In this document: positions 1 to 8,053 of the stretch, in pieces
Layout: each line of letters begins with the position of its first letter
Numbering within the stretch: position 1 is the first letter of the stretch
NCBI GenBank assembly: GCA_900768535.1
Contig: CAAGDE010000193.1
Location: 1 to 24,751, forward strand
Length of the DNA stretch: 24,751 nt
Reading direction: 5' to 3'
DNA from: Clostridia bacterium
Lineage (GTDB): Bacteria > Bacillota > Clostridia > Oscillospirales > CAG-272
The notes under the pieces: generated by a model
The model's input: only the letters and a program-made list of their open reading frames with translations
Told to the model about the DNA's origin: nothing
The model's database searches: none
Program-made: the position numbers and the translations under genes

Positions 1-2
1 AA

Positions 3-440
3 CGGGGGACAAGCACCGGAAGCAGCTTCAAGTGCAACGCGGACGGAAGCGCTCCGCAATACAGCTTTCATTGGTCGGGGACTTCCGAGCGCCTGTTTGT
101 TTTTGAAGCGCCGATTGATCTGCTCTCTTACATCACGATGTACCCGCAGAAGTGGCAACGGGACAGTTATGTCGCGCTCTGCTCGGTTGCCCCGATTGCG
201 GCAAAGCAGATGATAGAACAGAACGACCAACTACGGCAAATCATCCTGTGTCTGGACAACGATGACGCAGGAAACAGCGCCTGTCTGCGAATCGCAAAGG
301 AACTGAAAGAACAGTATCCGACCGTATCGGTTTACCGTCTGTCACCGGAACACAAGGATTTCAACGAGGATTTGCAGGCATGGAGAGCGGAACGGGAAAT
401 GACGGAAAGCGAGGTGACGGTCGGATGTCCGGTGTTATGA
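3..440 (+). CDS. Toprim/DUF3991-type protein of a conjugative element, C-terminal part
   Basis: The reading frame is open from the left edge, so the start lies outside the window; 145 residues are visible. The fragment has the two hallmarks of a Toprim fold: an acidic motif in FVFEAPIDLLSYI (about residues 33-45 of the fragment) and the metal-binding DxD in CLDNDDAGN (about residues 81-89). Proteins with a DUF3991 domain followed by Toprim are common in integrative conjugative elements of Firmicutes, where they are thought to be primase-like and help process transferred DNA; that role is family knowledge, not shown here. The stop overlaps the start of the coupling-protein gene, consistent with one transfer operon. 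Confidence is high for the Toprim domain and lower for the exact function. Confidence 0.8.
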   Translation, partial: RGTSTGSSFKCNADGSAPQYSFHWSGTSERLFVFEAPIDLLSYITMYPQKWQRDSYVALCSVAPIAAKQMIEQNDQLRQIILCLDNDDAGNSACLRIAKELKEQYPTVSVYRLSPEHKDFNEDLQAWRAEREMTESEVTVGCPVL

Positions 441-2266
441 TTGTCGTTCTGGTCGGGGCAGTTGCCACTCTGATTCTCGGCGGCATCCCGCTGTTGTCGC
501 ATCTATACAGCCTCAACATCAAATCCAAAACGGTCGGGGACGGACAGCACGGAACGGCTCGTTGGGCAACGAAACGGGAAATCGGGGAGATGTATCTTCA
601 TGTCCCGTTTGAGCCGGAAAAGTGGCGCAGGGGAGAGGAGCGCCCAACCGAACAGGGCATTGTGGTCGGCTGTGAAGGGAGAGAGAAAACGGTCGCGTTG
701 GTCGATCCCGGCGATGTCCATGCCCTTATGGTTGGCGCGGCGGGTGTGGGAAAGACGGCATATTGGCTATACCCCTGCATCGAATACGCCTGCGCAACGG
801 GGATGTCCTTCCTCACCACGGACACGAAAGGTGACCTGCTCCGCAATTATGGCATGGTGGCGAAAAATAGCTATGGCTATCATATTTCCGTTATCGACCT
901 GCGCAACCCGACCCGCTCCAACGGGAACAACCTGCTCCACCTTGTCAATAAGTATATGGATTTGTACAAAGCGAATCCGGAGCAACTGACCTACAAGGCA
1001 AAAGCCGAGAAGTACGCCAAAATTATCGCAAAGACCGTTATCTTATCCGGCATGGATGGAAGCTCCTTCGGACAGAACGCATACTTTTATGATGCCGCAG
1101 AAGGACTTTTGACTGCAACGATTCTGCTTGTCGCGGAGTTCTGCGAACCGGAAAAACGGCACATCGTGTCAGTGTTCAAAATCATCCAAGAACTGCTCGC
1201 ACCCGCACCGCTTCAAAAGGGACAGCGGGTACAGAAAACGCAGTTTCAACTGCTGATGGAGATGCTCCCAGATGACCACAAAGCCAAGTGGTTTGCGGGC
1301 GCGGCACTCAATTCCTCGGAGCAATCCATGGCGAGCGTCATGTCGACAGCGTTGTCCCGCCTGAATGCCTTTCTGGACAGTGAACTGGAGCAACTCTTAT
1401 GCTTCGATACCGAAATTGATGCGGAGAGCTTCTGTAAGGCGAAATCTGCAATCTTCTTAATTCTACCGGAAGAAAATCCGAACTGCTATTTTCTTGCCAG
1501 TCTGTTTATTCAACAGCTCTACCGCGAAATCCTCGCTGTAGCGGACGAAACCGGCGGCAAGCTGAAGAATCGGTGTGTCTTTTTCGCTGACGAGTTCGGC
1601 ACTCTCCCCAAAATTGAGTCTGCGGAAATGATGTTTTCCGCCGCGCGCTCAAGACGGTTGCAGATCGTGCCGATTATTCAATCCTTTGCGCAGTTAGAGA
1701 AGAATTACGGCAAGGAGGGTGCGGACATCATTGTGGACAATACGCAGTTGATTATGTTTGGCGGCTTCGCGCCGAACAGTTCCTCAGCGGACACGCTATC
1801 CCGCGCAATGGGCACCCGGACCGTGCAGGTGGGGACGGTCAGCAAATCAAAGAACGATCCATCCCAATCCCTGCAAATGGCATCCCGCCCGCTCATGAGT
1901 GCGGACGAACTCAAAGCCCTGCCGAAAGGCACGTTTATCGTCATGAAAACCGGGCAGCACCCGATGAAAACGAGACTAAAGCTGTCCTTTGAGTGGGGCA
2001 TTGCATTCGGGAAACCGTATCAGGCAGAGGAACACGGAAACCGAATAGTCGCCTACGCCGCAAAAGACGAACTGCTTCAGGCAATCCAAGCCCGCTACCC
2101 GAAGCCGAAGACACAGAATCCGGATTCCGAAATCCCGGAGGGCGCAATCCCGGTCGGAGCGGAGGAATTGGTTCTGTCCCCGACCCCACCCAAGCGCGGC
2201 AGAAGCATCCGGTTGCACCCCCGCCCGCAGCCGCACCAACGCCGTCCACCGGAGCAGGGGGTGTGA
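425..2266 (+). CDS. VirD4/TraG-family type IV coupling protein
   Basis: This ATPase of conjugative transfer would sit at the membrane and hand relaxosome DNA to a type IV secretion channel. The 613-residue protein has one clear N-terminal membrane segment (about residues 5-28), a Walker A motif VGAAGVGKT (Lys110, Thr111) and a Walker B motif FFADEFG (Asp389, Glu390). A conserved QSFAQLEKNYG segment follows. Its length is normal for the family. The ATG at 425 was chosen because GAGGTG lies 8 nt upstream; an in-frame ATG at 380 lies inside the previous gene and has no good site, while the ATG at 437 (ATGA overlap with the previous stop) is an alternative. The last 30 residues are rich in Pro, Arg and Gln and look disordered. 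The usual downstream transfer genes (channel proteins, VirB4-like ATPase) are absent. Confidence 0.93.
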   Translation: MSGVMIVVLVGAVATLILGGIPLLSHLYSLNIKSKTVGDGQHGTARWATKREIGEMYLHVPFEPEKWRRGEERPTEQGIVVGCEGREKTVALVDPGDVHALMVGAAGVGKTAYWLYPCIEYACATGMSFLTTDTKGDLLRNYGMVAKNSYGYHISVIDLRNPTRSNGNNLLHLVNKYMDLYKANPEQLTYKAKAEKYAKIIAKTVILSGMDGSSFGQNAYFYDAAEGLLTATILLVAEFCEPEKRHIVSVFKIIQELLAPAPLQKGQRVQKTQFQLLMEMLPDDHKAKWFAGAALNSSEQSMASVMSTALSRLNAFLDSELEQLLCFDTEIDAESFCKAKSAIFLILPEENPNCYFLASLFIQQLYREILAVADETGGKLKNRCVFFADEFGTLPKIESAEMMFSAARSRRLQIVPIIQSFAQLEKNYGKEGADIIVDNTQLIMFGGFAPNSSSADTLSRAMGTRTVQVGTVSKSKNDPSQSLQMASRPLMSADELKALPKGTFIVMKTGQHPMKTRLKLSFEWGIAFGKPYQAEEHGNRIVAYAAKDELLQAIQARYPKPKTQNPDSEIPEGAIPVGAEELVLSPTPPKRGRSIRLHPRPQPHQRRPPEQGV

Positions 2267-2267
2267 C

Positions 2268-2525
2268 ATGGGCTTCCTCGATACATTCTACCAACAAAAC
2301 CTCCCGTCCCGCGCGGTGACGGTTTATCTCTACCTCCGTGAGCGGAGCAACAAGGACGGTACCTGTTTCCCGTCCATCCCAACCGTTTCCCGCGACACAG
2401 GTCTGTCCGAAGCCACCGTCAAGCGCGCCATCCAGGACCTCACCGCCGCCGGCTGGCTGCAAAAAGAACCCCGTCTCCGAAGAAACGGGGCAAGGAGCAG
2501 CAATCTGTACCTGCTGAAGCATTGA
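2268..2525 (+). CDS. Small winged-helix (HTH_36-type) DNA-binding protein
   Basis: This 85-residue protein begins one base after the coupling-protein stop, so it is probably co-translated with it. Residues about 12-70 form a winged helix-turn-helix: a first helix AVTVYLYLRERS, then CFPSIPTVSRDTGLSEATVK as the turn and recognition helix, then the wing GWLQKEPRLRRNG. Small proteins of this kind follow the virD4-like gene in Tn1549-like elements of clostridia and are presumed regulators or replication-related DNA-binding proteins. The target is unknown. The C-terminus (SSNLYLLKH) may be natural. However, a second open frame (+2 relative to this one) runs on to a stop at 2678-2680, so a frameshifted longer version cannot be excluded. 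Confidence 0.8.
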   Translation: MGFLDTFYQQNLPSRAVTVYLYLRERSNKDGTCFPSIPTVSRDTGLSEATVKRAIQDLTAAGWLQKEPRLRRNGARSSNLYLLKH

Positions 2526-2836
2526 AGTTGGGTAAACCGGAACCGGGTGAATCAGAGACAGCAGATTCGATCTGGCAGGCGATGAAAGCCGTGGGGAGAC
2601 GGTTTTCCTCGCAAAAAGTATCCGCTTCTGCCAGGACCGCACTGCGCCTGTTACCTGACCCCCGCCCCGGCTCACCGTGAGCGGGGAAAGGGAAGGAACC
2701 AAGGGAAAAAGGACAGTTGGAGAAAAGATCACAGTCTCTTTTTAGAGATAGGGTATCCTGACAGAAAATCAAATCAATCCATTCAAAACGGAGGACCTCA
2801 ATAGTCCACTGCTCTTCCTGCACGGTATGCCGCAGC
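2526..2836. other. Gene-free junction between transfer-element fragment and glycan locus
   Basis: No convincing gene starts here. The + strand frame ending at 2680 stays open across the end of the HTH gene and could encode a frameshifted tail (for example the stretch ETADSIWQAMKAVGRRF), but it has no start or ribosome site of its own. An imperfect GC-rich inverted repeat lies at 2665-2686 without a T tract. No insertion-sequence ends, target duplications or tRNA-type attachment sequence could be recognised. This is where the conjugative gene order stops and the convergent carbohydrate operon ends. Confidence 0.5.
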
Positions 2837-4504
2837 TCACCCGATCGCTTCCGCAACAGCCTGCCGGAGGGTTGGATAGAAAGCGGCGGAGGGGAGGGTA
2901 TGGAAGGTAACAGGTTCGCCGGCAACGGAGCGGAGGAGCGACTCAGTGAAGTCTCTGCCACGGATGGATTCGCAAAGGGTGAGCATCCGCAGATCCTCCA
3001 TTGCCTCGCGCATGGCGTTCAGGCGCAGGGATTCCCAGCAGGCACCATTGGTGCCGGGGTAGACCAGCGCAGTGTCGCCGGATGGGACGAAATAATCGCC
3101 GTCGGTGTGCAGATATGGGTCGACATGGTCATAGGAATGCTGCGTGTTCCAGAAATTATACCCCCAGTGCAGAAAACCCTCAATGCGGTTCTGCCAGAGT
3201 TGAACGCCAAGAACCCGGGTGTCGCACAAGCGTTGTGCAATCATACGCCCTGTGATATGGTGATTCCCCGTGGTGGAGCCGCAGTAATAGACCCACAGCC
3301 CGGGAACGCCATTTTCGAGGAACGGATCAGCGTGTTCGATCGCGGAAACCGGTTTCTTTAGCGCACCCGTCCGGTAAAATTCATAACTTGAAAGCGCATC
3401 GATCAGAGGCAGATCTCCAAGATATTTGACCAGCAGGTTCTTGCAAGCGGTGTAATGCTCCAGATGTTCTGCATTTGGTTCGTCCGAAATATGGAAATAG
3501 GTCCGCTCCGCCACGCCCTTCTCCCGCAGGTATGCGACAAGCGCCGGCAGGAATTGCGAGAGGAATGCCTCATATTCCGCGCCAAGCGAATCGGTCTCCC
3601 AACCGAAGATGCGCCTGACTTCGCCATCCACCTCCGCCATGATCTTCGGCGTTGCAGTGGCGCCCCACTGCGAGAAGAGGTGCGGCATTTCAAAGTATTC
3701 CACACCGCAGGCAAGGCAAAGATCGATCCAGCGCCCGAGGAACGAGAAATCAAACCCGTAACGATCCTGTCCGGTAACACGGACACTGATCAACTGAGTC
3801 GTGGTGCGCTCGCCGCCGATGTAGGTATCCAGCTCCGGCGTAATGACCGGCGTCAGGATCATATTGATGCCGTTGTTTACTGCCGTGCGGATGAACTGCT
3901 CCAGAATGCGCCAATGCTCGTCGGAAAAGACCTCTGTCCGATAGAAGTCAGCAATGCAGTCGGAGTAAAACCACTCGGTGTGGATCAGCTTCTGCGGTGG
4001 GAGCGCATGGGGGAGCACCCGCACCGTCACGGTCACCGAGCACTCGCCGACCGAAACGGTCAGGGGATATTCGCCGGCAGGCAGGCTGTCCGGCAGATCG
4101 GCACGAACGAAGAGTGTCTGCGTCTGCCCAACGGGGATCGTTAACTGCCCGTCATAGTGAAGTGGACGGAGCAGGTCGGGATAAAGCCCCGGAGCGGTGC
4201 GCAAGTACGGTTCGGGGTTCTCGCCGGGGTAGGTTGGGTAATGCACCGGAACGCTGACGACGACCCGGAAATTTACATACTCGGCAAGCGCACCGGAAGC
4301 ACGCACGGGTAGACGGCATTTTGCGCCCGCCCATCCGGTGGAAAAGGTGTCTGCCGTGCTGACGGCGACCTGAAAAGTGAGCGGCTGTCCACAGAATACC
4401 GTGAAGCGGTCGGTCGCCGGCTTGAAGAGAATATTCTCATCGAGGAAGCATTTTTCCAGCGAGGACAGCGGCTTGAGCAGAAGGCGGTGTTCAGATGATT
4501 CCAT
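2837..4504 (-). CDS. DUF4091 / GH123-like glycoside hydrolase, cytoplasmic
   Basis: Predicted to cleave a glycosidic bond. The 555-residue protein has an N-terminal beta-sandwich of about 160 residues, then a TIM-barrel region and a C-terminal DUF4091 signature (NRIEGFLHWGYNFWN, then LVYPGTNGACWESLRLNAMREAMED). The adjacent pair Asp341-Glu342 in YFHISDEPN matches the neighbouring Asp-Glu catalytic pair of GH123 N-acetylgalactosaminidases, which use substrate-assisted catalysis; the actual substrate is unknown. No signal peptide is visible. The second ATG (4504) was chosen because GGAG lies six bases upstream, whereas the ATG at 4516 has no ribosome site. It is the last gene of a three-gene minus-strand operon, about 25 bp after the isomerase gene. 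Confidence 0.85.
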   Translation of the reverse strand: MESSEHRLLLKPLSSLEKCFLDENILFKPATDRFTVFCGQPLTFQVAVSTADTFSTGWAGAKCRLPVRASGALAEYVNFRVVVSVPVHYPTYPGENPEPYLRTAPGLYPDLLRPLHYDGQLTIPVGQTQTLFVRADLPDSLPAGEYPLTVSVGECSVTVTVRVLPHALPPQKLIHTEWFYSDCIADFYRTEVFSDEHWRILEQFIRTAVNNGINMILTPVITPELDTYIGGERTTTQLISVRVTGQDRYGFDFSFLGRWIDLCLACGVEYFEMPHLFSQWGATATPKIMAEVDGEVRRIFGWETDSLGAEYEAFLSQFLPALVAYLREKGVAERTYFHISDEPNAEHLEHYTACKNLLVKYLGDLPLIDALSSYEFYRTGALKKPVSAIEHADPFLENGVPGLWVYYCGSTTGNHHITGRMIAQRLCDTRVLGVQLWQNRIEGFLHWGYNFWNTQHSYDHVDPYLHTDGDYFVPSGDTALVYPGTNGACWESLRLNAMREAMEDLRMLTLCESIRGRDFTESLLRSVAGEPVTFHTLPSAAFYPTLRQAVAEAIG

Positions 4505-4528
4505 ATTGATCTCCATTAGATGCCCGGG

Positions 4529-5284
4529 TCAGTCGAGCGTGCGCAGGTAGCGAATGGAGCGCCCGATTTCTTCCGGACCGGTTGGATCCAGTCCGTCAGA
4601 CTCCACAACCACCAGAACATGATTACGATTCGCCCAATCGCAAATTTGCGCAATGGGTGCCGTTCCTTCTCCCAGCGCCTTTCCCCGAACATCCTCATAA
4701 ACGTGATCATAGGTTTTACATTCGGGCGCTGACGGAATGCCGTCCTTGAGATGGATTACACGGATGCGATCCTTGTGCGCTTCCATAAACTCCACAGGAT
4801 CAACGCCTGCATTGAACGCCCAGAAAGTATCAATCTCCAGCTCCATCTTGGTATGGGCAAGCAGTTCCTCTTCCGGTATTTTTCCATAAGATGTGCGCAG
4901 AAATTCCAACGAATGGTTGTGGTAACCAAGCCGGATGCCGGCAGCTGCCAGTTTCTCCTGTGCCTTGTTGAACATCGGGATGTATTCTTTCAGCTTGTCC
5001 TCGGTCTCCCATCCTGCAACCGGAATGATCAGGTTGTCACATTCCAGTTCCTGATGGTAAGCAATGATGTCGTCAAGTGTTTCCAAGGTAATACAGGTGT
5101 GTGTGCCGGAACAAGTCAGACCGTACTCTTTGAGCCATGACTTGACCTCTTTTGCCGGATGACCGTAAAAGCCGGCAAATTCCACATAGCTGTATCCCAA
5201 CTCTGCAACCGTCCTTAATGCTCCCCGAAGATCTTTTTCTGCTGCATCCCGAACGCTGTACATCTGAATTCCATATTTTTTCAT
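4529..5284 (-). CDS. Sugar phosphate isomerase/epimerase-like TIM-barrel protein
   Basis: This 251-residue protein belongs to the xylose-isomerase-like TIM-barrel family (AP endonuclease family 2). Expected metal ligands are visible at each barrel position: Glu127 in GYHNHSLEF, Asp152 in ELEIDTFW, His178 in IHLKDG and Glu228 in VVVESD. Members isomerise or epimerise sugars, inosose or keto-sugars; in several gut bacteria relatives act with Gfo/Idh/MocA oxidoreductases on 3-keto-glycosides. A Gfo/Idh/MocA enzyme is present in the divergent operon (18907-19989), which makes such a role possible but unproven. AGGAGA lies 8 bases before the ATG. It is the middle gene of the minus-strand operon, 50 bp after the SGNH gene. 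Confidence 0.88.
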   Translation of the reverse strand: MKKYGIQMYSVRDAAEKDLRGALRTVAELGYSYVEFAGFYGHPAKEVKSWLKEYGLTCSGTHTCITLETLDDIIAYHQELECDNLIIPVAGWETEDKLKEYIPMFNKAQEKLAAAGIRLGYHNHSLEFLRTSYGKIPEEELLAHTKMELEIDTFWAFNAGVDPVEFMEAHKDRIRVIHLKDGIPSAPECKTYDHVYEDVRGKALGEGTAPIAQICDWANRNHVLVVVESDGLDPTGPEEIGRSIRYLRTLD

Positions 5285-5334
5285 TGCTTTTTCTCCTATT
5301 TCTTTGATTAAGATTAGTTCTTATTATATTTTTC

Positions 5335-5997
5335 TTATCTGTGATAATGCGTGCGCAGGAAGTTTTCAACCATAAAGGACAATTTCTCATAACCCGCATC
5401 GTTCGGGTGCAGACCGTCCGGCATGAATTTTTCCCGCAGCACGGGAATTATTGGGTTGATTCCGGACTCCGCATAGAGATCCAGAACCGGCAGGCTGTAT
5501 TTCTCTGCCACCTCACGGATGATACGAACATACTCCCGCAGCGCCGGCTTGGCAGGCAGGAATCCATTTGCAGGCTTCGCTGTTTCCTCCGAGCGATGGG
5601 TTGGGGTCATCACAAAGATGAATGCGTCCGGATAAGTAGAGAGCAGATAGGTATACAGATGATTCAGCGCACCGTAAAATGTGTATACATCGGTGTCCTC
5701 CGGCGTTCCGATAGGCGCATCCCCGTGACCATAGTCATTCGTTCCGCCCAGCACACCAATGATGTCGGTCTGCTTGTCCATTTGCTCGGCACGAAGGTTA
5801 AAATCATTATCAAAGAATTCAAGCTCGCTCGGATGTTTCTGCCGTGCAATCCGCGTGCCGCCGACCCCATAGCCGACTACCCCCAGCCCTGTGCGTTTGC
5901 TCAGCACATTCCAATAAGTTCGTTCAACGGATGATGCCCCATTTCCCTCTGTAATGGAGTCTCCCAAAAACAGTGCCTTCAAACCTTTCAATTCCAT
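5335..5997 (-). CDS. SGNH/GDSL-family hydrolase (probable carbohydrate esterase)
   Basis: This 220-residue protein has all four SGNH blocks: the nucleophile Ser14 in FLGDSITEGNG, Gly46/47 in YGVGGTR, Asn87 in GGTNDYGHG, and Asp194 with His197 in PDGLHPND. The family removes acyl groups; within a glycan locus it is most likely a deacetylase acting on imported acetylated oligosaccharides, since no signal peptide is present. The start at 5997 is set by AGGAGA located a few bases upstream; an upstream ATG at 6048 lacks a site. It is the first gene of the minus-strand operon, roughly 80 nt downstream of the predicted promoter at 6087-6115. Confidence 0.9.
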   Translation of the reverse strand: MELKGLKALFLGDSITEGNGASSVERTYWNVLSKRTGLGVVGYGVGGTRIARQKHPSELEFFDNDFNLRAEQMDKQTDIIGVLGGTNDYGHGDAPIGTPEDTDVYTFYGALNHLYTYLLSTYPDAFIFVMTPTHRSEETAKPANGFLPAKPALREYVRIIREVAEKYSLPVLDLYAESGINPIIPVLREKFMPDGLHPNDAGYEKLSFMVENFLRTHYHR

Positions 5998-6086
5998 TTC
6001 TCTTTCTCCTGTTTGCCATGTAATATGTGCATTCCAAAACAAGTACAACCATATTCTTTCAATTCTACTGTGGATTGTCTTCGTTC

Positions 6087-6115
6087 ATTTTATCGCATTT
6101 CTTACAAAAAAACAA
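6087..6115 (-). promoter_or_regulatory. Predicted sigma-A promoter of the minus-strand operon
   Basis: Read on the minus strand, TTGTTT (6115-6110) and TAAAAT (6092-6087) are separated by exactly 17 bp. The predicted start is near 6080, giving a leader of about 80 nt to the SGNH gene. The -35 is weak, which fits a need for an activator. The sequence closely matches the plus-strand promoter at 6417-6446. Confidence 0.6.
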
Positions 6116-6142
6116 CGGCATAATCAACCTTTTAAGTGGCAT
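6114..6142 (-). promoter_or_regulatory. Putative activator site: two half-sites 21 bp apart (minus promoter)
   Basis: On the minus strand ATGCCACT (6142-6135) is followed 21 bp later by ATGCCGTT (6121-6114), whose last two bases overlap the -35. The first half-site lies in an 11-bp string AAAATGCCACT that recurs exactly at the opposite promoter. Direct half-sites two helical turns apart next to the -35 are typical of AraC-family activators; the regulator itself is not in the window. Confidence 0.5.
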
Positions 6143-6388
6143 TTTCAAAATTGTCAGACTCGACAAATATCAATATCTTTTTTTGTATAATCTGCATTGA
6201 CCGTAGAATAGTTGGGAGATCTCATTGACGCAAATGTTTCATCGGGGCACAATGCGATTCCCCTCTTAAGCGGTTATTACCTTATTATATTTTTAAGAAA
6301 ATATTGTCAGAATGGTGCCTTTAGCTCTGCGGAAGGCGAATTGCACAAAACAATAGGCGAGACTTTGTTTAAAATGATAAATTCTAAA

Positions 6389-6417
6389 ATGCCACTAAAT
6401 AGTTCGAATTTGCTACT
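6389..6417 (+). promoter_or_regulatory. Putative activator site: two half-sites 21 bp apart (plus promoter)
   Basis: ATGCCACT (6389-6396) is followed 21 bp later by TTGCTACT (6410-6417; six of eight bases the same), whose last base is the first base of the -35. The preceding AAA (6386-6388) completes the 11-bp identity with the opposite promoter. The layout matches the minus-strand site to within one base. Confidence 0.5.
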
Positions 6418-6446
6418 TGCTTTTTTGTGCATAAATGCGATATAAT
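6417..6446 (+). promoter_or_regulatory. Predicted sigma-A promoter of the plus-strand operon
   Basis: TTGCTT (6417-6422) and a perfect TATAAT (6441-6446) are separated by 18 bp. The predicted start near 6452 leaves a leader of about 50 nt before the first CE7 gene. Spacer and -10 resemble the opposite promoter (shared TTTTTTGT and AAATGCGATA strings). Confidence 0.65.
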
Positions 6447-6503
6447 GAAGATGAATACAAGGAAGTTGCCTGTATCGAATATGGAAAGGTGGATCTCTGA
6501 AAG

Positions 6504-8036
6504 ATGTGTAAGGCTGTTTTGAAGAAAGTAGGATTGTGGTTTCTGCTGTGCACGCTATTGCTTGTCTCATGCGGGAGCAGACCGAAGGTGCCTGCGGTCG
6601 GGACGGATGGCAAGAGCGAAAGCCCATCGCAAACCGAAACGGATACCCGTTCGGGTGAAGTGACAGGAAGCGGAGAAAAGACCGACGAGGGCAAAACGAC
6701 CGGCGAAACACAGACGGAAGCGCCGACGACGGATGAGGGAAAACAAGAGGAGCTGCCAAAGGTGGATATTGAAAAAAGCACGGCATCACGGAAATATTTT
6801 TATGGAGTGACGGACAAAAATTCGCTTTCCTACCAGCTCGGAGAGGAAATGCATTTTACGGTTTCCTTATACGCCGACAACGAGTTGGCATCCTGCGCAA
6901 AATTCAAGTACATCCTCAAAGCCGATGATGGCAGAGAAGTGGAAACCGGTTATGCGGACGGCAAAACCGGCGTGTTTACGCTGACAACCAAGCTGGATGT
7001 TCCGGGTTTCGTCAATCTTCAGGTCATTGCCTGCAATCAGGCGGGGCAGGCGATCAGCGGTGTAGATTACTTCAAGGGTGGCGCCGGGGCGGACATCGGA
7101 AACATCAAAAAGGCCGTGGCGGAGCCTGCGGACTTCGATGCGTTTTGGAACGATCAGCTTGCCAAACTGGATGGAACGGCGCCGGAGCTTCTGGAAGCCC
7201 GTGAAGTTGCTTCTCCGGATGCATCCTTTACAATGTATGCAATCCGGATCCGCTTCTGTGCGAAAAATACATGGGGCAACTATGTGTCCGGATATCTTTC
7301 TGTTCCGAAGAGCGCAAAGAAGGGGACATTGACACTGAATGTGACATTTATGGGCGCCGGTGTTTCTGACATCAGAAAGGTCTGCACTGCGGGAACCGCT
7401 ACCTTAGCGGTTGCGGCGCACAGCATGGAATTGGGACGGGATAGCTCCTATTACGGTGGGCTGATGAACAGCACGCTGCGGGATTACATGGGAGCGCACA
7501 ATCAAACCAGAGACTCGGTCTATTTCCGGGAAATGATTCTGCGGGATGTTCAGGGCGTGCGGTTCATGAAGCAGTATTTCGGAGCAGACGGAGCGGACGA
7601 GCGCTTCACGGGGCTTTGGAATACGAAGAAGGGTGTGATCCTCTCGGGCGGCAGCCAGGGCGGGTTTCAGGCGGTTGCGGTTGCGGCGCTGGAGCCTGAT
7701 AACATTCCCCGAATCGATATCAATTATCCGTGGCTTTGTGACATCGGAGGCTGCGGAACGAACGGACGGATGGCAAGCACCTTTATGCCGGATTACACAC
7801 CTGCACTGGAATACTATGACACGGTGAATTTCGGCAAGCGGCTGAAGTGCACAGTCGTTCTCTCGCAAGAAGGGTTGGGCGATGATATTGCGACCACAAC
7901 AGGCGTTACGATTTTCTGGAACAATCTTCCCACTGATATTGTCCGCATGATAACCTACGTACAGAATCAGTCGCACAGCCATTTTCCGCAAAAGACTGAT
8001 CGCTACACACTGACAAAAGCAGCGGGGAAGCCCTGA
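6504..8036 (+). CDS. CE7-type acetyl xylan esterase-like lipoprotein, first copy
   Basis: Predicted surface-anchored esterase that strips acetyl groups from a glycan. The 510-residue protein starts with a lipoprotein signal (lipobox LVSC, Cys23) and a Ser/Thr/Glu-rich linker to about residue 85. A beta-sandwich region with the motif CAKFKYILKADDG follows. From about residue 195 there is an alpha/beta-hydrolase domain of the acetyl xylan esterase (AXE1/CE7) type. The nucleophile is Ser384 in SGGSQGG; a likely catalytic Asp lies in GLGDD, and the His may be in SHSHF. It is first in the plus-strand operon, with an AAAGGTGG-like ribosome site 11 bases before the ATG. It is closely similar along its whole length to the next gene, so the pair arose by tandem duplication. 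The specific acyl substrate is inferred from the family. Confidence 0.85.
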   Translation: MCKAVLKKVGLWFLLCTLLLVSCGSRPKVPAVGTDGKSESPSQTETDTRSGEVTGSGEKTDEGKTTGETQTEAPTTDEGKQEELPKVDIEKSTASRKYFYGVTDKNSLSYQLGEEMHFTVSLYADNELASCAKFKYILKADDGREVETGYADGKTGVFTLTTKLDVPGFVNLQVIACNQAGQAISGVDYFKGGAGADIGNIKKAVAEPADFDAFWNDQLAKLDGTAPELLEAREVASPDASFTMYAIRIRFCAKNTWGNYVSGYLSVPKSAKKGTLTLNVTFMGAGVSDIRKVCTAGTATLAVAAHSMELGRDSSYYGGLMNSTLRDYMGAHNQTRDSVYFREMILRDVQGVRFMKQYFGADGADERFTGLWNTKKGVILSGGSQGGFQAVAVAALEPDNIPRIDINYPWLCDIGGCGTNGRMASTFMPDYTPALEYYDTVNFGKRLKCTVVLSQEGLGDDIATTTGVTIFWNNLPTDIVRMITYVQNQSHSHFPQKTDRYTLTKAAGKP

Positions 8037-8053
8037 AGGAAAGGATTGAAGAT

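Larger units (their letters stand above)
5998..6503. promoter_or_regulatory. Divergent control region between two glycan operons
   Basis: This AT-rich 506-bp interval separates the minus-strand operon (SGNH gene first) from the plus-strand operon (CE7 esterase first). No gene is supported in it; short open frames lack ribosome sites. It holds two outward-facing promoters preceded by matching boxes (annotated separately). Its centre contains an inverted repeat TTGTC-N6-GACAA (6151-6166) and a 9-bp direct repeat ATTGTCAGA (6150-6158 and 6303-6311), which may be further protein sites. Confidence 0.7.

Noticed and set aside
2665..2686. GC-rich inverted repeat as terminator of the minus-strand operon
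   Set aside because: The arms have a bulge, the loop is tight, and no T run follows on either strand.
6186..6191. TATAAT in the centre of the control region
   Set aside because: No -35-like element lies 16-18 bp upstream.
6212..6445. Short open frame in the control region
   Set aside because: No ribosome site, AT-rich, and it overlaps the activator boxes and the -35 region.
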